Virus record (IMG/VR): IMGVR_UViG_3300017971_000058
Span: 1-55,863 of that record
DNA length: 55,863 bases
Source of the DNA: a virus
Strand: one strand, 5' to 3'
The translations under genes were made by a program, and so were the position numbers. Below the pieces are notes generated by a model. The model was not told the origin of the DNA. It saw nothing but the letters and a program-made list of their open reading frames with translations, and made no database searches. Every line of letters starts with the position of its first letter. Position 1 is the first letter of the stretch. Positions 37,601 to 47,073 of the stretch are shown one piece after another.

Positions 37601-39058
37601 ATGGGGCGCTTCTCGCGACAATTCGAGCCTCTCTACGAGCGTTGGCGCTCCGATATCCGCGTCTTTGCTCGGGAGGCGATGAATTTCGACTACACCTGGC
37701 AGCAGGAGGAGCTGTTCGACATCGTACAGCTCGAATCCTGGCTCCCAGTCGAGAAGCGGCTCAAGCGAATCGCTGTCCGCTCCGGAAAAGGGCCTGGAAA
37801 GACGGCCGCGTCGGCGATTGTGGCGCTGTGGCGCTGCCTGCGCTACCCCGACGCGCTCTGCATCGTCACTTCGCCGTCGATGCGCCAGTGCAAACAGTGG
37901 ATCGACGAGTGCTCCCGCCTTTTGAAGGACGCGCACCCCGTCTTGCAGAAGATGGTGAAGTGCTACGGCACCAAAGTCGAGATCAACGGCTCGAAGCTGT
38001 GGGGAATCCGCACCGCCACGGCCACTAGGCCGGAGAACCTCCAGGGGATCCACGAGAAGCGCCTCACGTTCATCGCTGACGAAGCCTCCGGCGTCGCGGC
38101 GAAGATCATGCAGACGATCAAGGACACGCTCTCCAACCCGGACGCGCTGTTCCTGGCGATCGGCAACCCGAACACGAGCTCGTGCGACTTCTACTCCTAC
38201 TTCACGGCGAACGCTGAACAGTGGCACCGCCTGTGCTGGAACGCTGAGGACACGGCTCGGGACTACCCCCACCTCCTCTCTCCCACCCGGAACAAGCAGA
38301 TCGAGTGGGAATTCGGCCGCGACAGCGATCAGTACCGCATCGCAGTCCTCGGCGAGTTCCCTCACGAGGACCCGAACAACGTCATGGGCCTGCGGGACCT
38401 GACGATCTGCACCAAGACCAGTCTGCTGGGCTGCGCGGGCATCTTCGACATGCTGCGCGTGAACAAGGCCATCGGAATCGACTACGCGCGCTTCGGTGGG
38501 GACGAGTCGGTCATCGCGCGCCGGGCAGGGCTCGCCATCGTGGACTTCGAGACGTTCGTGAAGACCGAGCCGATCCAAGTCACCGATCGGGCCTTCGCGA
38601 TGCAGCGGGATGCCAACTGGCGCGATGCGGACTGCTGGTACATCCCGGATGCGGGCGGGATGGGCCAAGGCGTCGTCTACTCGTTCCACGAGGGCGGCAA
38701 GAACGTGCTGGAGTTCCACACGCAGGCTCGCGCGTACGACAGCGCGATGTTCGCCGACCTCTACTCTGAGGCGTGGTGGATGTTCCGCAACCTGGTGCGC
38801 GAGCACATCGTGCGCATCCCCAACGACGCGCGGCTGCTCAAGCAGCTCTCGACGCGTCAGTACTACACCGACCGCAAGGGGAAGCTCAAGGTCGAATCGA
38901 AGGACGAGTGGCGGAAGCGCATGGAGATCAGCGAGTCTCCCGACCGCGCCGACGCGATCGTCATGGCCTTCTACCCGCACCTCGGTGAGGAAGGCGCCCT
39001 GATCCAAGCCTCTCGCCACCACCACATCGTCGGGACTCGAGCCCAAAGGAGCCGCTAG
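37601..39058 (+). CDS. Terminase large subunit
   Basis: 485 residues. ATPase: Walker A SGKGPGKT (61-68), Walker B LTFIADEA (155-162), motif III AIGNPN (187-191). RNase H-like nuclease: GIDYARFGGDESV with Asp294, PDAGGMGQGVV, and a last Asp in SPDRADAIVMAF near 455. It translocates DNA into the prohead through the portal and cuts the concatemer. Unusually its gene is some 21 kb from the portal on the left. Overlaps the following GTG-start gene by one base. Confidence 0.95.
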   Translation: MGRFSRQFEPLYERWRSDIRVFAREAMNFDYTWQQEELFDIVQLESWLPVEKRLKRIAVRSGKGPGKTAASAIVALWRCLRYPDALCIVTSPSMRQCKQWIDECSRLLKDAHPVLQKMVKCYGTKVEINGSKLWGIRTATATRPENLQGIHEKRLTFIADEASGVAAKIMQTIKDTLSNPDALFLAIGNPNTSSCDFYSYFTANAEQWHRLCWNAEDTARDYPHLLSPTRNKQIEWEFGRDSDQYRIAVLGEFPHEDPNNVMGLRDLTICTKTSLLGCAGIFDMLRVNKAIGIDYARFGGDESVIARRAGLAIVDFETFVKTEPIQVTDRAFAMQRDANWRDADCWYIPDAGGMGQGVVYSFHEGGKNVLEFHTQARAYDSAMFADLYSEAWWMFRNLVREHIVRIPNDARLLKQLSTRQYYTDRKGKLKVESKDEWRKRMEISESPDRADAIVMAFYPHLGEEGALIQASRHHHIVGTRAQRSR

Positions 39059-39282
39059 TGAACTGCGCTCAAGTCAACTGCCGCGGCACGCTCCGCGTCA
39101 CCCACACCTACACCGAGGCGTCCGGGAAGTGGCAGCGTGCGGTCTGCTCGGATTGCGGCACGGTCCACCGGCTCGACATCGAGGCGACCGTCGTCACGGG
39201 GCGGGGCGACGGGGCGAAGGCCCATGCCGCGAGGGCCAGGGGGCTCTCGGAAACGTCTTCCGGGGACGGATCGGGCTCGTAG
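39058..39282 (+). CDS. Zinc-ribbon protein (regulator-like)
   Basis: 74 residues from GTG 39058, with AAGGAG six bases before it. MNCAQVNCRGTLRV plus AVCSDCGTVHRL forms a C-x4-C ... C-x2-C zinc ribbon resembling Ogr/Delta-type late activators or small phage regulators. The last 25 residues are unstructured. Last gene before the convergent terminator. Confidence 0.6.
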   Translation: MNCAQVNCRGTLRVTHTYTEASGKWQRAVCSDCGTVHRLDIEATVVTGRGDGAKAHAARARGLSETSSGDGSGS

Positions 39283-39308
39283 ACGCTCTGTACTGCCCTG
39301 TACGGCCA

Positions 39309-39344
39309 CGGCCCGGCGCGCGTCCGATCACGCGCGCCGGGCCG
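39309..39344. terminator. Strong bidirectional hairpin
   Basis: Perfect 15-bp stem CGGCCCGGCGCGCGT with a six-base loop (CCGATC). It lies between the ends of the rightward terminase operon and the leftward tail operon, so it should stop both. No U-run on either side. Confidence 0.7.
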
Positions 39345-39459
39345 CTTGCGTCCCAGGGTAGCCGGGAGGGGCCGAACCCAGGGCTGGAAATGGGCCCGAC
39401 GCCGAGGGAGGCAATCTCGACGCCGGGCCACGGGGCAGATGACCGCCGGAGCGGCCCTA

Positions 39460-39999
39460 TCAGAGCGCGACGGAGGCGTACAGGGTCGTGCCGTCGCTGT
39501 AGACTCGAGCCGTGGACCCGATGGCGAGCACCAGGGGCGTGCCCGCGCCCCCGCCGTTGATCTGCTCGGTGCCGTTGGGGTCCAGGTTCAGCGTGCCGGA
39601 GGTCATGTCGTTCCGGATCTCGACCGTGCGCCCGGCCCAGCTCGCCGCGGCGAGGAAGTCGTAGTCGAGCGTGCCGGTGCCTGTGAACCTGACGAAGGCG
39701 TCGCCGATGGCCTGCGTGGTGGTCGCTGAGAGGCCATTGAGGTCGCGCTTGTAGTCGGAGTACGGGATCCAGTTCGTGCCGTCGCTCCAGTAGAGCGTCC
39801 AGCCGAGAGTCGTGTGATCCACCCACACGAAGCAGCGGTCGTAGGCCGCGGCAGCGAAGGTGCTCTGGAGATCCGTCTCGTCGCCCGTGTGCTCGTGGAT
39901 CGGGAAGGGCGCGTTGAGGATGGCCTCGTCGTTGTCGTCGATCTTCTGGTGCCAGTTCTGGATGCCAGAGTCAACGTCGTTCTTGGTCGGTCGTCCCAT
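39460..39999 (-). CDS. Distal tail / virion surface protein
   Basis: 179 residues, start MGRPTKNDVDSGIQNWHQ. A helical N-terminus then beta-rich repeats typical of phage appendages (WTLYWSDGTNWIPYSDYK, GTLNLDPNGTEQINGGGAG) and a C-terminus ARVYSDGTTLYASVAL resembling the end of trimeric tail-fibre tips. Last gene of the tail operon. Host recognition role is a guess. The 115 bases to the terminator hold nothing I recognise. Confidence 0.5.
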   Translation of the reverse strand: MGRPTKNDVDSGIQNWHQKIDDNDEAILNAPFPIHEHTGDETDLQSTFAAAAYDRCFVWVDHTTLGWTLYWSDGTNWIPYSDYKRDLNGLSATTTQAIGDAFVRFTGTGTLDYDFLAAASWAGRTVEIRNDMTSGTLNLDPNGTEQINGGGAGTPLVLAIGSTARVYSDGTTLYASVAL

Positions 40000-40011
40000 G
40001 ATTGCCTCCTG

Positions 40012-42906
40012 CTAGACGCGGGTGATCGTGAGCGACGGGCTCACGGGAGATGAGTAGCTGTTCGCGATGTGAGTCACGCGGACCTTGAAGGCCGAGGGCT
40101 CGACACCGAACGCCGCCACCAGAGCAGCGTTCGTGATCTCGTACTCGGACACGACGTTCGCATCCACGCTGATTGTGCTCTGCACGACATCACCTGTCGT
40201 GAGCAGCTCGATCTGCACCGTGCCAGGGATCGTGGGCGAGCCGACGGCCACGCCCGCGGACTGGCCGCCCGCCCCTGTCTGCTTGGTGCCGGTCGAGATC
40301 GCCCAACTTACCGTGATGTCGTCACCAGTCTGGAAGGCCGGGACGTTCTTGTACGGGGCACGGACGTGAACGTAGTCGGGCGCGATCGGGACCTGGCCCT
40401 TGCCGATGATCTCACCCCCCGCCGGACCGACCGCGGACAGGTTGACCTGGCCGCCGGACGTGCCGGGCTGCGACTTGACCCAGAGATCCTCCGTGGGCTC
40501 CAGGAGAGCGTCGGTGATTTCTGTGACGGCCGAGGCGTCGATGATGTAGACGGTCGATCCGATCGGGTGGGCGAGCTTGCGCGTGTCGTAGCAGGCGCGT
40601 GCAAGGCCATCGAGGCGGCGGGTGGTGCCGCTGACGATGGTGGTCTTCTGCACGATGCAGATTTCCACCCCCGCGCTGGATACGATGACCGCGAGTTGCT
40701 TGCCCAGGCCCCAGCTCGTGAGGTCCGCGGAGTAGTCCGAGACGGTGGAGTTGTCCGGCCCCAGCTCGGAGAACTCGATCGACTGATCCTCGTAGCTCGG
40801 GCCGTCGGCCGCGAGGGCCTCCGTAGTGGTGCCCCCAGTCTGCACGTTCAGGTCGTTGACCGCCAACGTGTACGTCACATCGTCGCGAGAGATGTGGATG
40901 GACGAGAAGCTGGTCTCGCTGTTGGCACGAATGCGCGGCACCATGATGTACTGCGTGGCCGGGAAGGTCGTGCCGAGAAGCTGCTCCGGGATTTCCAACC
41001 AGGTGAAGGCTTCGTCCTGTTCGGGATCCTGCGGCGTACCCGGGGTTCCCCCCTGTCCGGTCTGGAAGTCCGACAGCGGGACGCCGTAGAAGTCCGGGAT
41101 GACCTTGAGCTGTACGCGCTCGGAGAGAGGGTCCACTTCAACGGACAGGACGCGAAGAATCTCGTCGAAACCCTCTGCCGTGATCGCATCGCCGGGTAGA
41201 AGGTCGCGGGCTTCGCGCGAGGCGTCGAGTCGGAACTGCGCGCCCGGAGCCAGCTCTTCGGGAGACCGCAACTCGGAGAGCGACGCTGCCGTGGCGAAGA
41301 GCGTGGTGGACACGATCGGGACCTTGCGCGACCTCTGGTGCTCCATGTAGGCGGCTTGTCCGTCCTCGTCCACCGCGATCGTCATGTCCCCATAGGAGTT
41401 CTCCCGGTCGCTGAACGAGAAGATGAGCCTGTCCACGGGGTGCTCGCCGTGGACGGTCTCGATTTCAGGCAGCCGATCTGCGTAGATGTCCTCCACGAAC
41501 GCAGGCAGAGAGCCCGACGGAAAGCGCACTCGCTGGAAGAGAAGGTTGCCGGTGGCGGTGTCGATCGGCAGCATCGTGCCGTGGTCCTGGAGCATGGAGC
41601 CCAGCAGGGCTTCGGCGGTCTCACCCTGCGAACCGAGCACGGCTGCTCGCCACTCGTTCGTCTCGGCTTCCACGCCCAGGTCTTCGAGGGAGTCGGTGTC
41701 CCACTTCTCGACAAGGTGGTCCGGGTCGAGTTGAAGTCCCAGAGGGAAGTCAGCGAACAGCAGCTCGCCAATGACGTGCGCGATGTTCGCGCCGTCGGTC
41801 TCGTCCTCTTCGTAGAGCTGTATCGTGCCTGTGGCAGTCGCTCCCAGCGTACCCCCTTGCAGGAACACGCGGGTTTTCGTGCCGTAGATGTCGAAGCCTT
41901 GGTAGTTGGTGCCGATAACCACCAGGGCGGTCTCTGCTCGCAGCACTTCGTAGGTGCCGTTCGGCATCCCCACGCCCACCAGTTCAACGTCGAAGAGCGG
42001 CTTGAACTTGTTGGTCCGGTCGCCTGCGACCTGGATGTACCCGGTGTCTTCGTTCGCGTTGGCGAGCACGGCCTCGACAGCGTAGGTCGGGCCGGTCAGC
42101 GTGCGGTTGGGCTCGTACCAGCCGTCGGACTGTGTGAGTCCTGTCCACGACGGGCGCCGCTCCACCACGTAGTCGATGATGCCCCACGTCTGCCCCGTCA
42201 TGCGCTTCTTGTTCCAGACGACGTAGCAGGCGTGCGGCCATCGCGAGCTGACGGTCACGCGGTTGGCGTTGCCGAGGAAGCTGTTGACGGGCTGGTCAGG
42301 CTCGCCCCAGTAGATCGTGAAGGAACCCTCCTTGCCCAGGTTGATGGTGGAGCCGCTCGGGTGGGACTCAGAGGAGATGGGGCCTGTGAAGATGGCCTTA
42401 CCTCCTTGGATGATCTGATGCAGGGCGTACATCGGGCCGATGCCGAGGACGTGCCACCCTGCTTCGTAGTAGACATCGACCTCGGGAGCGTCACCGCCCT
42501 TGCCGCCTTCGGTCTTCTCCTTGCGGATCTCTCGGTCGCCCGCCCAGCAGAACACCGGGCCCACGCGCCGGATGCCGACGTGCCAGTTCGTGAACGATCC
42601 TCGAGTCGTGAGCGTGGTGGGTTTGTCGGACTGGATCGGCGAGTCGTTCTTCTTCGCGAGCATCTGCCCGGCAAGCAGCGACAAGCCGATCGAAACGACG
42701 AGCCACGCGAGCTGGACCCAAGCCTGCTGCACTCCCGGTTCGACGGCGGGAGCTTGGCCGAAGGGCTCTCCGAAGCAGAGAATGCAGCCCGCGATCAGCA
42801 CGTTCACACCGAGCAGCCCCTTGAGCCAGAATCGGCCGCGGTCGCAGTTCCAGTTGTAGGTCACGTCGTCCACGCGACGCCAGAGCCATTGAGCTACTCG
42901 CTGCAT
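40012..42906 (-). CDS. Tail tip / host-specificity (TipJ-like) protein
   Basis: 964 residues from ATG 42906 (MQRVAQWLWRRVDD), chosen for the GGTGGGGCAG upstream. Two hydrophobic helices near the N-terminus (about 30-46 and 62-83) are typical of TipJ/baseplate megatron proteins. Beta-rich domains follow, including WGIIDYVVERRPSWTGLTQS, and a tail-tip hub pattern FPSGSLPAFVEDIYADRLPE. The C-terminal ~90 residues look like a fibronectin-type fold. It forms the hub of the tail tip, downstream of the NlpC/P60 protein, as in lambda J and gene transfer agent gp15. Overlaps the NlpC gene by 13 bases. Confidence 0.75.
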   Translation of the reverse strand: MQRVAQWLWRRVDDVTYNWNCDRGRFWLKGLLGVNVLIAGCILCFGEPFGQAPAVEPGVQQAWVQLAWLVVSIGLSLLAGQMLAKKNDSPIQSDKPTTLTTRGSFTNWHVGIRRVGPVFCWAGDREIRKEKTEGGKGGDAPEVDVYYEAGWHVLGIGPMYALHQIIQGGKAIFTGPISSESHPSGSTINLGKEGSFTIYWGEPDQPVNSFLGNANRVTVSSRWPHACYVVWNKKRMTGQTWGIIDYVVERRPSWTGLTQSDGWYEPNRTLTGPTYAVEAVLANANEDTGYIQVAGDRTNKFKPLFDVELVGVGMPNGTYEVLRAETALVVIGTNYQGFDIYGTKTRVFLQGGTLGATATGTIQLYEEDETDGANIAHVIGELLFADFPLGLQLDPDHLVEKWDTDSLEDLGVEAETNEWRAAVLGSQGETAEALLGSMLQDHGTMLPIDTATGNLLFQRVRFPSGSLPAFVEDIYADRLPEIETVHGEHPVDRLIFSFSDRENSYGDMTIAVDEDGQAAYMEHQRSRKVPIVSTTLFATAASLSELRSPEELAPGAQFRLDASREARDLLPGDAITAEGFDEILRVLSVEVDPLSERVQLKVIPDFYGVPLSDFQTGQGGTPGTPQDPEQDEAFTWLEIPEQLLGTTFPATQYIMVPRIRANSETSFSSIHISRDDVTYTLAVNDLNVQTGGTTTEALAADGPSYEDQSIEFSELGPDNSTVSDYSADLTSWGLGKQLAVIVSSAGVEICIVQKTTIVSGTTRRLDGLARACYDTRKLAHPIGSTVYIIDASAVTEITDALLEPTEDLWVKSQPGTSGGQVNLSAVGPAGGEIIGKGQVPIAPDYVHVRAPYKNVPAFQTGDDITVSWAISTGTKQTGAGGQSAGVAVGSPTIPGTVQIELLTTGDVVQSTISVDANVVSEYEITNAALVAAFGVEPSAFKVRVTHIANSYSSPVSPSLTITRV

Positions 42907-43430
42907 CTGCCCCACCTTTCCTTGTCGTCGATTCTGTAGATGGCGTAGAGCACTTGGCTGTCCAAGAGCGACCACCCCCCTTGGTGGAAACCAGCGCCAG
43001 GCAGCGCGTGCCATAGCTCGTTGGGTCGCGTGCCGACGATCTCGACGTGCCCGGGGCCTCCTCCGGGCTCGCCGGTCGTTACGATGTCGCCCGGTTCGAC
43101 CTCGAACATGCGCTCGTCGTTGGCCTCGACCTTGTGGCACGGCGAATAACGCCGGACGAGCTCGCGCACGGCCGCTATGGCCCCGGCGCGATCGTGCATG
43201 CTGGCGTCGTAGGGCATTCCGGGGAAGGCAGCTCGTTCGCGGCCGTCGATCATGTCCACGACGCCGAAGATGCCGCCAATGCAGTCACACCCGCGCTGGA
43301 TGAAGCGCTGGCCTGACTCGTACGGGGTGCCCTCCCACTCACGCAGGGCCTCGCCCAGCGCCTTGCGAGCGTTGAGGGTCAGGTCGCCGAGAGTCCACAC
43401 GAGGCGAGGGCGGTAGACGCGAACGGTCAT
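42894..43430 (-). CDS. NlpC/P60 tail-tip peptidase
   Basis: 178 residues from ATG 43430, overlapping the upstream stop as ATGA. Catalytic Cys lies in RGCDCIGGIFG, His in GPGHVEIVG, the NlpC/P60 arrangement. In siphoviruses the protein of this position (lambda gpK type) cleaves peptidoglycan peptides during DNA entry. Between the DUF2163 hub and TipJ genes, exactly as in gene transfer agents. Confidence 0.8.
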   Translation of the reverse strand: MTVRVYRPRLVWTLGDLTLNARKALGEALREWEGTPYESGQRFIQRGCDCIGGIFGVVDMIDGRERAAFPGMPYDASMHDRAGAIAAVRELVRRYSPCHKVEANDERMFEVEPGDIVTTGEPGGGPGHVEIVGTRPNELWHALPGAGFHQGGWSLLDSQVLYAIYRIDDKERWGRCSE

Positions 43431-44269
43431 TCTTCCACCTCGTAGTTCGGCTGGTGGGCCGGGATGGAGTACCCAAGCCCCATAAACCATTCCTCGGCGT
43501 TGTATCGTGCCCGACACGTCTCCACGGTCTTGTCGCAGCCCGACACGAAGTGGATGTCGTTCGAGCCCCCGATCCAGTCAGTCGGAACCGGCCGAGCCAT
43601 GTAGAGCTTGGTGGGGTCGGCGTCGCCGTCGTAGTCGCGGATCGCGATGCGTAGTCCGTCCTTCTCGGCGTAGCCGCGCTTCCAGTAGCGGGCGTCGGCG
43701 GCGCCAGGCACCGTGACGCTCGTGGAGGTCACGGTGATCTCCGTGCCGTCCTTGGAGTCGATGTCGCCCGTGGCGTCGTAGGTCCCCTCCACCACCTGAC
43801 ACCCGCCGTGGAACAAGGTCCAGCAACAGTGATGGTTGCAGGGCAGACCCATCGGGATGTCAAGGCGCGACTTGGCGGGCAGAGAGAAGAAGGCCACCTT
43901 GTCGTTCGCGCCCTGGTAGTTCTTGATGGTGCGCACGACCCGTCCGCGGTACAACACCTTCTGCGTGGACTGGTCGCCAGTGAAGAGCCCTTGAGTCAGC
44001 TCTTCGATGATGACGAAGATCGGCGAGTGTGGTGTGCCGCTGGATGCGCGAGTCGTGAAGATGTCGGTTGGCAGGACAACACGCAGCTCGCGCTTGTCGA
44101 AGGTGCCCTCGTTCTCCGGAATCGACAGCGACATGCGCGGCTCGGAGGTGGCGCTCAGGTACTCCTGATCCCAGTCAGTGTACTTCTCTTGTGTGGCAAG
44201 GCTGGGGCCGTGGAAGAAGGTTACGAGAACGAACCCTTCCTTCTCCGGTCTTGCGTATGCCTTCACCAT
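43427..44269 (-). CDS. DUF2163 / BR0599-like tail hub protein
   Basis: 280 residues. The pattern GLPCNHHCCWTLFHGGCQVV and FVSGCDKTVETCRARYNAEE is the Cys-rich signature of the DUF2163/phage BR0599 family, which forms the tail hub next to an NlpC/P60 protein in gene transfer agents and related siphoviruses. Six Cys may bind Fe-S or zinc, as reported for tail hub proteins. Coupled to the NlpC gene by ATGA. Confidence 0.8.
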   Translation of the reverse strand: MVKAYARPEKEGFVLVTFFHGPSLATQEKYTDWDQEYLSATSEPRMSLSIPENEGTFDKRELRVVLPTDIFTTRASSGTPHSPIFVIIEELTQGLFTGDQSTQKVLYRGRVVRTIKNYQGANDKVAFFSLPAKSRLDIPMGLPCNHHCCWTLFHGGCQVVEGTYDATGDIDSKDGTEITVTSTSVTVPGAADARYWKRGYAEKDGLRIAIRDYDGDADPTKLYMARPVPTDWIGGSNDIHFVSGCDKTVETCRARYNAEEWFMGLGYSIPAHQPNYEVEE

Positions 44270-44278
44270 GATTGCCTC

Positions 44279-45916
44279 CTAGACGGTGAAGTCGGACTCG
44301 TTGAGCACCTCGATCACCGAGATGCTGGAAGTCATGAGGCCCGTGTGCGTCCACGTCTCCCGGAACTCGTCGGACGTGAAGCGCACCAGTCGGGCGCGGG
44401 CGACACGAACCACGTCGTTCACATCGAGCCCCGCCGGGAGGTTTGTGTTCAACGCGATCGTGAAGGTGGTCAGGATCTCCTGGATGATGGACACGTCACG
44501 GACGTACTGAGTCCCGTCTTCCATCACAAGCCCCAGAGCATCGAACTCTTCCTGCATGTCAGAGAGATCGCCGATGGCCCTGATGCTTACGTCTGTGCCC
44601 GCCGCGTCGATCGCCAGCGCCTCCAGGTACTGATCCTGGTCGATGTGCCAGAAGCTGCGCAGGCGCCCGCGGCGAGTCTCGAAGAACTCCAGGGCGTTCC
44701 ACATCTCAGTCCGATTGCCGGAGATCGTGAAGCGGTGGGTTTGCCGTGAGCGGTCGCCTTCGAGGTTCACGAAGTCCGCGCGGCCCTGGCGGTTCCGGCG
44801 GCCCTGGCGGTCGCGACCTTTGATGACGCCCGAGGTCCAGTCCGGCTCCTCGAACCAGATGGGGCGGCCGTCGTGTGCCAGTTCGGCGCCGGTCGGAGTG
44901 TCGGACTTGAGGGGCGGAAGTTGCGACGCGCCGGGCGCTTCGACGACCGTCACCTTGACGGTGGACACGCGGGCTGTCGAGTAGTTAGCATCGACATCCA
45001 GAGCAACCTCGCAGTCCATGATCGGGAAGACAAGAGAGCCAGCAGCAACGTCCACGCCCAACGTGGCGTCGAGATCGAGCTGCGAGTTCGTCATGTCCGA
45101 GATCGTGTGGAAGCTGAACGACACCGGCTGGTTGCAGAAGTCGAGCTGTACGATCCCGATACGGGCGCCTGTGAAGAACCGGGCTTCGCGGGTGGGCAGG
45201 TAGATGGTGCTGTCCGAGCTGGAGTAGCTGGCCGCCAGCTCGTGCTGATCCATGTAGATGGGGACTTGGAAGCGCTGATCCGTCATGCGCCGTAGGAAGA
45301 CCTCAACGCGCTCCAGGTCTTCGAGCGTCAGGTCGTCTCCTACTTGCCACTCCAGTTTCATGCTGCGGAGCGGCTTGACACTCAGCCCTCGACGAGACTC
45401 CGCGCCAGAGTCGGGCGACGGCTTCACGCTGTTGCGGAACGACGTGCGCATCTCGGCTTTCGTGGCCCAGTTGTGCAGGAAGATGTGCGCGTCGTCTACC
45501 AGTGCGAGAGGGGTGACTGGTCCTGCCGAGCCCTGGCGCGCGAGGCACTCGATGGACATGCGGGAGCATTGGACTTCCCCCGTGTCGTCGTCGGAAAGGG
45601 CGCCGACCTGCACGTCCACGCGCGTGGCCGCGGCTTCGGCCAAGGGAGCCCCCAGCACCTCGACGGCCATGCGAGAGCACTGGACTTCCCCCGTGTCGTC
45701 GTCGGAGAGCGCGCCGACCTGCACATCGACTCGAGTCGTGGATGCGACATCCGGCTCCTGCGCCAGCACCTCGACGGTCATGCGGGAGCACTGGACTTCC
45801 CCCGTGTCGTCGTCGGAGATCGCGCCGACCTGCACGTCCACGCGCGTGACGCCGCCAACATCCCCTTCGTCAGCGAGGACTTCCTGCGCAAGCCGAGATG
45901 CTCTGACTTCGACCAT
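44279..45916 (-). CDS. Tail protein with N-terminal 37-residue repeats
   Basis: 545 residues from ATG 45916 (MVEVRASRLAQEVLA). Three tandem 37-residue repeats (consensus TRVDVQVGALSDDDTGEVQCS then RMxVEVL) occupy about 23-135, encoded by near-identical 111-bp DNA repeats. The remainder is beta-rich with a Gly/Arg collagen-like patch (GRDRQGRRNRQGR). The repeated VEVL motif is common in tail-tip and fibre-attachment proteins. Likely distal tail component. Nine bases upstream of the DUF2163 gene. Confidence 0.6.
   Translation of the reverse strand: MVEVRASRLAQEVLADEGDVGGVTRVDVQVGAISDDDTGEVQCSRMTVEVLAQEPDVASTTRVDVQVGALSDDDTGEVQCSRMAVEVLGAPLAEAAATRVDVQVGALSDDDTGEVQCSRMSIECLARQGSAGPVTPLALVDDAHIFLHNWATKAEMRTSFRNSVKPSPDSGAESRRGLSVKPLRSMKLEWQVGDDLTLEDLERVEVFLRRMTDQRFQVPIYMDQHELAASYSSSDSTIYLPTREARFFTGARIGIVQLDFCNQPVSFSFHTISDMTNSQLDLDATLGVDVAAGSLVFPIMDCEVALDVDANYSTARVSTVKVTVVEAPGASQLPPLKSDTPTGAELAHDGRPIWFEEPDWTSGVIKGRDRQGRRNRQGRADFVNLEGDRSRQTHRFTISGNRTEMWNALEFFETRRGRLRSFWHIDQDQYLEALAIDAAGTDVSIRAIGDLSDMQEEFDALGLVMEDGTQYVRDVSIIQEILTTFTIALNTNLPAGLDVNDVVRVARARLVRFTSDEFRETWTHTGLMTSSISVIEVLNESDFTV
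45557..45889. repeat. Three 111-bp tandem repeats
   Basis: Start points of the CATGCGRGAGCAYTGGACTT block are 45557, 45668 and 45779, exactly 111 bases apart, so each unit encodes 37 residues in frame. Copy number could vary by recombination. Confidence 0.8.
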
Positions 45917-45930
45917 ACCCTCGGGCCTCG

Positions 45931-47073
45931 CTAGCCGTTGTTTATCACGCCGTGTTCGTATGACGCCAGATCGTCGAAGTCCCATGCCACACCCGTATTA
46001 GGGTCTGCCTCCGTGACGTGAGCGCTTGCTTCCATTGTCGTGCTGTCCACGTTGAGATCGACGCCCGCAGTCGTCTCCGCGGGCGTGCCTGTGGTCTTGC
46101 GGTAGCGGTGTCCTATGTCCAAGTCAGCAGTCGTCTCCATGCGACAGTGGATGTCCTGTCGCACACCGACGATAGTCCCGCCCTGGATCTTGTCGGTGGC
46201 ACCAACCGTGCAAAGGTGGACCTGACTCGTAGTGTCGCTCGTGAGCCTCTTGTCGTCCTCGATGGAGGTTAGTGGCTCATTCCAAGCATCTTCGGTCGAA
46301 GTGGCCGCGGCCAAGGTCCAGTTGGTTGTGGTGCCATCGCCAGAAGGCTTCTGGCCCTCGATGATGACTTTCCCTAGCCAGTCGTTGTTGACCGTGCCCG
46401 CAGAGTCCATGATGATGAGGTCGTCGAAGGCCACCGCGTCGTTCAGGTTGCCGGTATTCCACGAGACTTGGACGCGATCCGCACCAGTCGAGGTTTGCTC
46501 TTGCGTGTCAAGGCCGGTGGTGGCGCCGTCCCATGACATTGTGGTCGGCGATCCGCTGGCGTTCAGCGACGGTTTGTTGATATGGCGGAATCTTCCGTCC
46601 AATGTTCCGGAGGCATTGGAGACCGTGATCTTGAACTCGAAGTAGATCCACTCCCCATCAACCGCGTAGTGGAACAAGTCGGTTCCGGTCACGAGCGTGG
46701 TCGATCCTCGTACGAGACGCCACTTGAAGTAGTAGCCGCCAGGCTTACCGTTCGTGTCGTTGGCCTGGAGAACTTCCAAGCGACACTGTTCGCCGTCCGT
46801 GTTGCGAAGGGAGATGAATGGCAGAGCACCGTTGTTGATCGTGTCGGCGTTAGCACCTCGGAAGGCAAACTGCAAGATCCACGAGTTTTGTGTGGGACTG
46901 ACGAGCACAGGCGTGGTCAACTGGGCGTCGTCAGAACTGACGGCGTTACCGCCCACAGGATCGGCGGCCCCGCCGACCTGCGTGAACACGCCTGTGTCGT
47001 CGGTATAGACGCGCCCGTGAACGTCCATGATGGTCGTGGCGTTCTCGAACCCTTCTAGCCATCGGAGTGTCAT
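45931..47073 (-). CDS. Tail protein, paralogue A
   Basis: 380 residues from ATG 47073 (MTLRWLEGFENATTIMDV), overlapping the stop of its paralogue (TAATG). Shares the opening RWLEGFE, FAFRG, RLVRGSTTLVTG, WIYFEFKITV and NNDWLGKVIIEG with the next gene's product. Lectin-like (LamG-type) beta-sandwich is plausible for such proteins. Probable distal tail or surface protein. Confidence 0.6.
   Translation of the reverse strand: MTLRWLEGFENATTIMDVHGRVYTDDTGVFTQVGGAADPVGGNAVSSDDAQLTTPVLVSPTQNSWILQFAFRGANADTINNGALPFISLRNTDGEQCRLEVLQANDTNGKPGGYYFKWRLVRGSTTLVTGTDLFHYAVDGEWIYFEFKITVSNASGTLDGRFRHINKPSLNASGSPTTMSWDGATTGLDTQEQTSTGADRVQVSWNTGNLNDAVAFDDLIIMDSAGTVNNDWLGKVIIEGQKPSGDGTTTNWTLAAATSTEDAWNEPLTSIEDDKRLTSDTTSQVHLCTVGATDKIQGGTIVGVRQDIHCRMETTADLDIGHRYRKTTGTPAETTAGVDLNVDSTTMEASAHVTEADPNTGVAWDFDDLASYEHGVINNG

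Noticed and set aside
42894-43430. NlpC/P60 protein as the lysis endolysin
   Set aside because: It lies between tail hub and tip genes and is coupled to them, the standard place for a tail-tip peptidase.
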